Source: UBA4416 sp964543545
GTDB lineage: Bacteria > Bacteroidota > Bacteroidia > B-17B0 > Aurantibacillaceae
Assembly: GCA_964543545.1 (NCBI GenBank)
Contig: CAZIYT010000009.1
Location: 1-64,000 of the forward strand
Length of the DNA: 64,000 nt
Direction: 5' to 3'
Below the pieces are notes generated by a model that was not told the DNA's origin, ran no database searches, and saw nothing but the letters and a program-made list of their open reading frames with translations. Positions 58,134 through 64,000 of the stretch are shown piece after piece. Both the position numbers and the translations under genes were made by a program. How positions within the stretch are numbered: position 1 is the stretch's first letter; each line of letters opens with the position of its first letter.

Positions 58134-59378
58134 TTATATCAAACCTTCCTTCTCCCGTTTGGTATAATCCAGGATCAGCACATAATACAGCATCACACCA
58201 AAGGCATACATGGCGGCTGTGATGAGGAAAATGTTGACGTAAGGATAGCCGCGGTGGAACATGAGCTTCACCATAAAGCCGCTGATGACCCAGCTGCCGC
58301 TCCAGATGGCGGCGGTAAGGGCGCTGGTGATCTCCCGGTTTTTTTCTCCCACGTAGTTCATCACCAGCTCGGAGGTCATCGGGCCGGCCATGTTCATCAA
58401 AGGCTGGCGCAGGAGGTAGCATACAATGGCAATGTAGAGGGCAACGGTGTATTGGCTGTAATACTGCGTAGTAGCCAGCGCCACCAGCGAGATCACTGCC
58501 AGTGATTGTGTGGCCGGGATGGCAATCTTAAAGCCGATGTATTTCTTGATCTTCGGTACCAACATAGCGCCCCAGGCAACCAATACCGCTGCAATGGCGC
58601 TGATCACCGAAAAGCCGCCCTTGTCGAGGTGATGCACCTTATCGAAAAATAAGCTGATGAAGGGGATAGTGAGGCCCGCACCCGTAGCGATGATGAGGGT
58701 AGGGATCAGTCCCTTGAAAATAAGAAACCAGTCGTTCTTTCCTTTTTTGGTTTTGATCCTCAGGCTTTTTCTGTCGTCGAGCTCTTCTGTATGATGGATC
58801 TTTGCTACAAAATAAATACCGCCGAAACCCAGCAGGGAAAAGATGATGAGGATGGTCTGCTCATCGAAGAGCAGGGGATTGATCCGGTCGAGTACAGCAA
58901 TCACCACACCACTTAAAATGCCCGCAAAGCTCCAGGTACTATAGCTCAGCGCAATGCCCGAGGTGTGATTTTCTTTCAACTCATTCCTCAGGATATAAGG
59001 TGTGATGGGGATCTGCATGAAGGTGAAGGAGGCACCCCATAACAGCAACGAGATGAACAGCAACACGGTGAGCTTGCAATACACGCAATACACAATGGCC
59101 AGGCCGAACAGCGGAACGAGCACCGAGGAGGCCATAAAGAAAGGCTTCATCGCACGGCCCTTAATGATGTTGCCGATGGGCAGCGCAAGGGCAAATACGC
59201 CCAGGAAGCGGAAGGTAATGAACAGGGCAATTTCTTCCTCGCTGAAACCCTTACGGCTCATATACAGTGGCAGGATGTTCATGAAGGTGGCATTCACCAG
59301 CTGGATGAAAAACTCGCCAATGATGACATTGATGATGAAAGACCTGAGCCTTCTGTAATCTTTAATGAAGTCGAACAT
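58134..59378 (-). CDS. MFS transporter of unknown substrate
   Basis: A 414-residue inner-membrane protein with about 12 hydrophobic helices in two halves of six. The start FIINVIIGEFFIQLVNATFMNILPLYMSRKGFSEEEIALFITFRFLGVFALALPIGNIIKG carries the MFS layout, with a weak motif A. A charged cytoplasmic loop (HHTEELDDRKSLRIKTKKGKND) separates the halves. The last helix ends TKREKEGLI. It follows miaA by 3 bases, third gene of the DUF6702-miaA-MFS operon. I see no feature that names a substrate. Confidence 0.86.
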   Translation of the reverse strand: MFDFIKDYRRLRSFIINVIIGEFFIQLVNATFMNILPLYMSRKGFSEEEIALFITFRFLGVFALALPIGNIIKGRAMKPFFMASSVLVPLFGLAIVYCVYCKLTVLLFISLLLWGASFTFMQIPITPYILRNELKENHTSGIALSYSTWSFAGILSGVVIAVLDRINPLLFDEQTILIIFSLLGFGGIYFVAKIHHTEELDDRKSLRIKTKKGKNDWFLIFKGLIPTLIIATGAGLTIPFISLFFDKVHHLDKGGFSVISAIAAVLVAWGAMLVPKIKKYIGFKIAIPATQSLAVISLVALATTQYYSQYTVALYIAIVCYLLRQPLMNMAGPMTSELVMNYVGEKNREITSALTAAIWSGSWVISGFMVKLMFHRGYPYVNIFLITAAMYAFGVMLYYVLILDYTKREKEGLI

Positions 59379-59381
59379 ACA

Positions 59382-60290
59382 TCAGGAATGAAGAATAACA
59401 ATATCAAGGTAGGCTTTTATCTTTTCAAGATCGGTAGGCTCAAAGCTTTCAAAATTCCCCTGGTTGTTGAACCAGGTGAGCTGGCGTTTGGCGTAGCGCC
59501 TGGTATTTTGTTTGATCATGGCCACCGCTTCTTCCAGCGAAAGCTTACCATCCAGGAAGTCGAAGAGTTCCTTATAGCCTACGGTATTCAGGGCGTTGAG
59601 CTGCTTATGCGGATACAATGCTTTTACTTCGTCAAGCAAGCCATTGGCCATCATGATCTCTACGCGCCGGTTGATGCGGTCGTAGAGCGCCTCACGCTCC
59701 GTCGTGATCAGTAAGGGAATCGCTTCAAACGGTCTTTCTTTTTTTTCTTTCGTGCGGAAAGAGGAGTAAGGCTTGCCGCTGTGGAGGCATACTTCCAGCG
59801 CACGCATCAGGCGCTGCGGGTTGTTGAGGTCTACCTGCGCGTAATACACCGGATCGCGTTCTTTCAGTAAGTTCTGCAAATAAGCAATTCCTTTTTCTGC
59901 ATAATCAGCCTGGAGCGTTTCGCGGATCTCCGCCGGGATCTCTTCAAACTCATCCACACCATTCAGAATGGCGTTGATGTATAGCCCGGAGCCACCCACG
60001 AGGATGAGCTGGTCATGTTCCCGGAAGAGCTCTTCGATCCGGGCAATGGCGTCCCGCTCGTATTGCCCCACATTGTAGCTTTCGTGAATGCTGATGTGAT
60101 CCACAAACTCATGCGGCACGTCCTGCATCTCGTCTGGTGTGGGCTTAGCGGTACCGATGCTCATTTCCCTGAAGAACTGCCTCGAATCGGCCGAGATCAC
60201 CGGGCAGGCGAAATGCTTGGCCAGGTCGACGGCCAGGGCCGTTTTTCCAACCGCCGTAGGGCCGGCAATAATTATCAGGTGTTTTTTCAA
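59382..60290 (-). CDS. miaA: tRNA dimethylallyltransferase MiaA
   Basis: A 302-residue enzyme that transfers the dimethylallyl group to A37 of tRNAs reading UNN codons. Motifs are the P-loop IIAGPTAVGKTALAVDLA, ISADSRQFFREMSIGTAKPTPDEM, HEFVDHISIHESYNVGQYERDA, ILVGGSGLYINAILNG, NPQRLMRALEV and QNTRRYAKRQLTWFNNQ. Length is standard. It lies 3 bases after the DUF6702 gene and 3 bases before the MFS gene. Confidence 0.97.
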   Translation of the reverse strand: MKKHLIIIAGPTAVGKTALAVDLAKHFACPVISADSRQFFREMSIGTAKPTPDEMQDVPHEFVDHISIHESYNVGQYERDAIARIEELFREHDQLILVGGSGLYINAILNGVDEFEEIPAEIRETLQADYAEKGIAYLQNLLKERDPVYYAQVDLNNPQRLMRALEVCLHSGKPYSSFRTKEKKERPFEAIPLLITTEREALYDRINRRVEIMMANGLLDEVKALYPHKQLNALNTVGYKELFDFLDGKLSLEEAVAMIKQNTRRYAKRQLTWFNNQGNFESFEPTDLEKIKAYLDIVILHS

Positions 60291-60293
60291 AAT

Positions 60294-60845
60294 TTAAAAA
60301 CTGAACTCCGCCTTACTTTCGGGATTGGTTATTTTTTTACTATCGGTAGTTTCAAAGCGGTTCACACGGATGATGTGTGTTTGAGCGGGAAAATAATCGT
60401 AAAGGATCGTGTTATCGACCCGGAGTGTTTTAATCGTGACAGGCTTTGTGTTCCTTATTTCCAGGTAGGTCCAGACCGACTCCTCCTCTTTTTCGTAACC
60501 GATGTAATGCAGAGCCTGCAGCTTCGCATTCAGTGTCACCGACAAATGCCTGCTGATATACTGAAAGAGGATGCTGTCTGTTTCCGCTTTATTTTTCGGG
60601 TTGATGATGTCGATGGTTTTGCCGGAGCTCTTTCTCAGGGCGTCTTCCAGGTCGTTGGTAAAAATGCGCACGCTCACCTGGATCTCCGCTTTTCCTTTGG
60701 TGCTGATCTCCGTGAGGCCGATGTAATAGGGATGCTTCGCTGGATGGAAAGAAGAGGCTAAAACCACGGCCAACCCTATAAGCAGGTATTTTGCCGCAGG
60801 TGTAATATTTGTCCGTTTTGAGGCGATATTCCTTATTTTTAGCAC
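60294..60845 (-). CDS. DUF6702-like exported protein
   Basis: About 183 residues from GTG 60845; the reading frame extends 5 codons further but into the -7 box at 60849-60856. The N-terminus MLKIRNIASKRTNITPAAKYLLIGLAVVLASS serves as signal peptide or membrane anchor. The core HPYYIGLTEISTKGKAEIQVSVRIFTNDLEDALRKSSGKTIDIIN, LFQYISRHLSVTLNAKLQALHYIGYEKEEESVWTYLEI fits DUF6702. This family often accompanies HupE/UreJ-like and M1 peptidase genes in Bacteroidetes, as here on the opposite strand. Function unknown. Confidence 0.8.
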   Translation of the reverse strand: MLKIRNIASKRTNITPAAKYLLIGLAVVLASSFHPAKHPYYIGLTEISTKGKAEIQVSVRIFTNDLEDALRKSSGKTIDIINPKNKAETDSILFQYISRHLSVTLNAKLQALHYIGYEKEEESVWTYLEIRNTKPVTIKTLRVDNTILYDYFPAQTHIIRVNRFETTDSKKITNPESKAEFSF

Positions 60846-60848
60846 ACA

Positions 60849-60856
60849 CAAAAGTA
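60849..60856 (-). promoter_or_regulatory. -7 promoter box for the DUF6702-miaA-MFS operon
   Basis: TACTTTTG on the minus strand, perfect TAnnTTTG. It lies in the 20-base gap between two divergent start codons, so the message would be nearly leaderless if GTG 60845 is used. Confidence 0.5.
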
Positions 60857-60865
60857 GCAAAATTT

Positions 60866-61468
60866 ATGAACGAATTCTGGTTGTGGTTCGGTACGGGAAC
60901 CGGTCATATTTTGGACTGGAGCGGTTACGACCATATCCTGTATGTGATGGCGCTCTGTGTGTTGTTTTCCGCCAGGGAATGGAAACAGCTGCTGATCCTG
61001 GTCACGGCATTCACCATAGGCCACTCGCTGACCCTGGCAGCCAGCGTTTTGCACCTGTTCTCCGTAAAGCAGGCCTGGACCGAAGTATTGATCCCGCTCA
61101 CGATTCTTTTAACCTGCATCGTGAACATTGCCGGCAGAAATAAGGTGACGGCCCGGCATAAGCCGGCAACGGTGAGCTACAGGCTCAACTACAGCCTGGC
61201 CCTGCTGTTCGGATTCATTCATGGCATGGGCTTTTCCTATTTGCTAAAGTCTATGCTCGGAAAAGAGGAAAGCCTCGTGTTTCCCTTGCTGAGCTTCAAT
61301 CTTGGCCTGGAGGCCGGGCAGATCATAATCGTGGTTTCGATGCTTATTTTGTCCGTTTTTTTAGCTAGATTTACCCGGATCAAAAGGGCCGATTACCAGT
61401 TTTTCGTGTCGTCGGCCGTGTTTGGAATTGCTTTTTTATTATTTGTACAACGCTTAAATGACTTATAA
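60866..61468 (+). CDS. HupE/UreJ-like membrane protein
   Basis: A 200-residue membrane protein with about six helices. The start MNEFWLWFGTGTGHILDWSGYDHILYVMALCVLFS holds the conserved His-x-x-Asp-x-x-Gly-x-Asp-His of the family. TAFTIGHSLTLAAS and LLFGFIHGMGFSYLLKSMLG add two further His motifs, and SFNLGLEAGQIIIV is also typical. HupE/UreJ proteins are linked to nickel transport; Bacteroidetes members stand apart from urease or hydrogenase genes, as here, so the metal is uncertain. It ends 1 base before the M1 peptidase start. Confidence 0.9.
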   Translation: MNEFWLWFGTGTGHILDWSGYDHILYVMALCVLFSAREWKQLLILVTAFTIGHSLTLAASVLHLFSVKQAWTEVLIPLTILLTCIVNIAGRNKVTARHKPATVSYRLNYSLALLFGFIHGMGFSYLLKSMLGKEESLVFPLLSFNLGLEAGQIIIVVSMLILSVFLARFTRIKRADYQFFVSSAVFGIAFLLFVQRLNDL

Positions 61469-61469
61469 C

Positions 61470-63824
61470 ATGACCCGTTTTTTTTACCTGGCTGCCATAA
61501 CCGGCGCCGTAGTTTCTTCGGCTTACGCACAGAACATCCAGAATAACCCGACCTCTAACCACGGCAATAAATTTGAACAGCTGGGAACGATCCTTCCAAC
61601 ACCCAATGAATACCGTACGGCCTCCGGAGCGCCCGGCGGGAAATACTGGCAACAGAAAGCCGATTACAACATTGAAGCCACGCTTGATGAAAAGAACCTG
61701 ATGCTCATTGGGAAAGAAACCATCACCTATTCCAATAATTCTCCCGATAAGCTCGATTACCTGTGGCTGCAGCTGGATGAGAACCAGCATAAGCCAACAG
61801 CCGAAAATAATTTCTTCGATAGCAATAAGCTGGGGCAGCCGGGCGACGAAGGCGCGGTGAAAGGACTGGATGTGAACGAGCGCCTGAAAGGTTTGGGAGA
61901 CCAGATCCTCAGCGTAACCGATGAAATGGGAAAGGCATTGAAGTACACCATCAATGAAACCATGATGCGGGTGGATCTTCCGAAGACGCTGATGCCCGGA
62001 GGAAAAGTGAAATTCAATGTGAAATGGCAATACAAAATCGGTCACAGGACCGTGATCGGCGGCCGCGGCGGTTATGAATATTTTGCGGAAGACGGCAACT
62101 CGTTGTTTACGATGACGCAGTGGTATCCGCGTATGTGCGTGTACAGCGACTTCCAGGGCTGGCAGCATAAGCAATTTACAGGCAGGGGAGAATTTGCCCT
62201 GGCCTTCGGAAACTTTACGGTAAAAATGACGGTGCCGGCCGATCATCTCGTGTGCTCCACAGGCGAATGCCAGAACTATGCACAGGTGCTCACGCCCGAA
62301 CAAATGGCGCGCTACACTAAAGCGAGTACCAACTACAATGATGTTACGGAAATCGTCACCTTAAGCGAATGCACAGCTGCTGAAAAAAACAAAGCCACTG
62401 CTACCAAAACCTGGATCTTCAAGGCCGACAGCGTGAGGGATTTTGCCTGGGGTTCATCGCGCAAGTTTATGTGGGATGCCATGCCAATCAAACAGGACGG
62501 AAGAAAAGTCATGTGCATGAGCTTTTACGCCAAAGAAGCGGCCGGTCTTTACAGGAAATATTCTACCAAAACCGTCGCGCATACCATTAAGACCTATTCC
62601 AAATTCACAATTTCTTATCCTTACCCTGTGGCGCAAAGTATTGAAGCCGCCAATGGTATGGAATACCCGATGATCTGTTTCAATTTCGGAAGAACGGAAA
62701 AAGACGGTACCTACTCCGAATCTACCAAATACGGGATGCTGGGTGTGATCATCCATGAAGTAGGGCACAACTTTTTCCCGATGATTATCAACAGCGATGA
62801 GCGCCAGTGGAGCTGGCTGGATGAAGGTCTGAATACCTTTGTGCAATTTTTAACCGAGCAGGAATTCGATAACAACTATCCTTCCAACCGCGGGCCGGCT
62901 TATAAAATGGTGGACTATATGAAGCTGCCAAAAGACCAGCTGGAGCCGATCATGACCAACAGCGAGAACATCATCAACTTCGGGGCGAATGCTTACGGAA
63001 AGCCCTGTACAGCGTTGAATATCCTGCGCGAAACGGTAATGGGCAGGGAGCTTTTTGACTTTGCGTTTAAGCAATATGCTACACGCTGGGCATTCAAGCA
63101 CCCGACACCGGCCGATTTCTTCCGCACGATGGAGGACGCGAGCGCGGTTGACCTCGACTGGTTCTGGCGCGCCTGGTTCTACGATATCGAGCCGGTGGAT
63201 ATTTCCATGGACTCGGTAAAAGCCTATACCTTTGTGAACAACAAAACCGTTCCTGTAAAGAACGATACCATCCGTATTTACCCTAAGGGCAAGGAGTTTG
63301 AGAGTATTTCCAAATTAAGGAACCGTGAATCAGGCATGAAATTCTTAGTGGATGTGGATACGACCCTGCGTGATTTCTACTACCATTACAAGCCTGAAGT
63401 GAAAACGGCCGTAGAGAAAAAGCCTGTCAACTATTATGAAAATTACGAGCCTCTGAGCGATTCGGCTCTGGCAGCGCTCAAGGGGAAATACATGTATGAG
63501 CTGTATTTTACCAATAAGGGTGGGGCCGTGAGCCCGCTTATCATCCAGTGGAATTACAAGGACGGCACTTCGGAAGTAGACCGTGTGAATGCTTATGTGT
63601 GGCGCAAGAACGAAAAGAATGTGGTGAAGACTTACGCAAAAGAAAAAGAGGTAGCCTCGATCTTATTGGATCCTTATAAGGAAACCTGCGACATCAACGA
63701 GAAGAACAACACCTGGAACATGAAACAGGCACCGGACCGCTTTGATGTGTTTAAAACCAAGAGCGTAGGGCGCGGCCAGAGCGCCGGCGGGAACCCGATG
63801 CAGAAGGCGAAGGCAGGGAAGTAA
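61470..63824 (+). CDS. M1-family (gluzincin) metallopeptidase
   Basis: A 784-residue exported peptidase. ATG 61470 gives signal peptide MTRFFYLAAITGAVVSSAYA; ATG 61458 is possible but overlaps the previous gene. The zinc site is complete: HEVGH (near residue 428) plus 18 residues to the Glu of WLDEGLNTF. The aminopeptidase-type motif usually GAMEN reads NGMEYPM. The N-terminal domain has the M1 beta-saddle (LDYLWLQLDENQH, KVKFNVKWQYKI). The C-terminal 200 residues are beta-rich. It probably acts in the periplasm or outside the cell on short peptides. It is likely cotranscribed with the HupE-like gene and followed by a lipoprotein gene. Confidence 0.93.
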   Translation: MTRFFYLAAITGAVVSSAYAQNIQNNPTSNHGNKFEQLGTILPTPNEYRTASGAPGGKYWQQKADYNIEATLDEKNLMLIGKETITYSNNSPDKLDYLWLQLDENQHKPTAENNFFDSNKLGQPGDEGAVKGLDVNERLKGLGDQILSVTDEMGKALKYTINETMMRVDLPKTLMPGGKVKFNVKWQYKIGHRTVIGGRGGYEYFAEDGNSLFTMTQWYPRMCVYSDFQGWQHKQFTGRGEFALAFGNFTVKMTVPADHLVCSTGECQNYAQVLTPEQMARYTKASTNYNDVTEIVTLSECTAAEKNKATATKTWIFKADSVRDFAWGSSRKFMWDAMPIKQDGRKVMCMSFYAKEAAGLYRKYSTKTVAHTIKTYSKFTISYPYPVAQSIEAANGMEYPMICFNFGRTEKDGTYSESTKYGMLGVIIHEVGHNFFPMIINSDERQWSWLDEGLNTFVQFLTEQEFDNNYPSNRGPAYKMVDYMKLPKDQLEPIMTNSENIINFGANAYGKPCTALNILRETVMGRELFDFAFKQYATRWAFKHPTPADFFRTMEDASAVDLDWFWRAWFYDIEPVDISMDSVKAYTFVNNKTVPVKNDTIRIYPKGKEFESISKLRNRESGMKFLVDVDTTLRDFYYHYKPEVKTAVEKKPVNYYENYEPLSDSALAALKGKYMYELYFTNKGGAVSPLIIQWNYKDGTSEVDRVNAYVWRKNEKNVVKTYAKEKEVASILLDPYKETCDINEKNNTWNMKQAPDRFDVFKTKSVGRGQSAGGNPMQKAKAGK

Positions 63825-63833
63825 CGAATCCGG

Positions 63834-64000
63834 ATGAGCAGAGTACTCATTATACTAATGCTGACAAGCTTCCTTTTTTCATGTAAGGAAAAGCGAAAAG
63901 AGGAAGTTGAAATAGATTCTGGAATTAAGTGTTTATCGACTTTTATGTTTCGGTCGAGGAGTGACACGATAAGACGTTTCACTTTTACTACTTATTTATT
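63834..64000 (+). CDS. Predicted lipoprotein, cut by the window end
   Basis: ATG at 63834, 9 bases after the peptidase stop, open to the last base (55 full codons). The start MSRVLIILMLTSFLFSC has a lipobox with Cys17, followed by charged KEKRKEEVEIDSGIKCLSTFMF. Family cannot be told from this part. Confidence 0.6.
   Translation, partial: MSRVLIILMLTSFLFSCKEKRKEEVEIDSGIKCLSTFMFRSRSDTIRRFTFTTYL

Noticed and set aside
1..64000. CRISPR array, tRNA or rRNA genes, insertion sequence, integrase or phage genes
   Set aside because: Looked for on both strands; no regular spaced repeats, cloverleaf sequences in spacers or transposase motifs were found.

Overview
The window is a piece of a Bacteroidota (Bacteroidetes) chromosome. 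The signs are type IX secretion sorting domains of both kinds (type A 'Por' tails and type B gliding-motility CHU_C tails), PorP/SprF and PD40/OmpA proteins, a TonB receptor/DUF4249 pair, SprB-type repeats, many promoters of the Bacteroidetes type (-7 box TAnnTTTG), AT-rich leaders instead of strong Shine-Dalgarno sites, and families of intergenic palindromic repeats. Base composition looks close to balanced. I cannot place it below phylum with confidence. No tRNA, rRNA, CRISPR array, transposase or integrase was seen; this is mostly chromosomal core with surface and signalling genes.

Layout. 0.2-6.8 kb: a four-gene plus-strand T9SS surface cassette (fibre-like protein, CHU_C protein, PorP/SprF, PD40-CarboxypepD_reg-OmpA). 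7.1-8.3 kb: a GlmU-like sugar nucleotide enzyme. 8.4-14.2 kb (minus): a secreted protein of six 87-residue repeats with a type A tail, a VOC protein, a small lipoprotein and a TPR-TM-SpoIIE phosphatase. 14.4-19.0 kb: a complete TetR-TolC-EmrA-EmrB drug-efflux operon with a palindromic operator and a terminator. 19.3-22.2 kb: a lone ABC ATPase with no standard start codon, a mini CHU_C protein, and an acyl-CoA reductase facing a 2x[4Fe-4S] ferredoxin across overlapping promoters. 22.3-27.8 kb: DUF4159, TPR-PD40, two rhomboid proteases and MutL. 28.1-29.9 kb: a LytS/LytTR two-component pair. 30.4-33.9 kb: TonB receptor, a tiny lipoprotein, DUF4249 and an acyl-carrier-like protein. 34.1-37.3 kb: a histone-H1-like tail fused to a START-like domain, an ECF sigma factor, and a PKD lipoprotein whose codon use suggests very high expression. 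37.6-44.7 kb (minus): WcaF-like acetyltransferase, a membrane protein, alanine dehydrogenase, an outer-membrane-like protein, FabD, and an AddB-like nuclease. 45.0-49.5 kb: TolC, a periplasmic adaptor, TsaB and a lipid kinase. 49.6-52.9 kb (minus): a YfiR-TPR-HAMP/SpoIIE signalling operon. 53.0-57.7 kb: a sigma factor, a membrane protein that may be its anti-sigma factor with a TonB-like C-terminus, and a large SprB-repeat secreted protein. 58.1-64 kb: DUF6702-MiaA-MFS operon (minus), HupE/UreJ-like protein, M1 metallopeptidase and the start of a lipoprotein.

Most unusual items: the lysine/alanine-rich histone-like START fusion (34.1-35.2 kb); four copies of an intergenic element whose central hairpin changes sequence but keeps pairing (6.9, 30.0, 30.1 and 57.9 kb); the YfiR-TPR-SpoIIE operon; the putative anti-sigma/TonB-like protein; and the ABC ATPase that apparently starts on ATT. 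Start sites were chosen by signal peptide, family N-terminus and position of -7 boxes; family names are from reading motifs, not from database searches.
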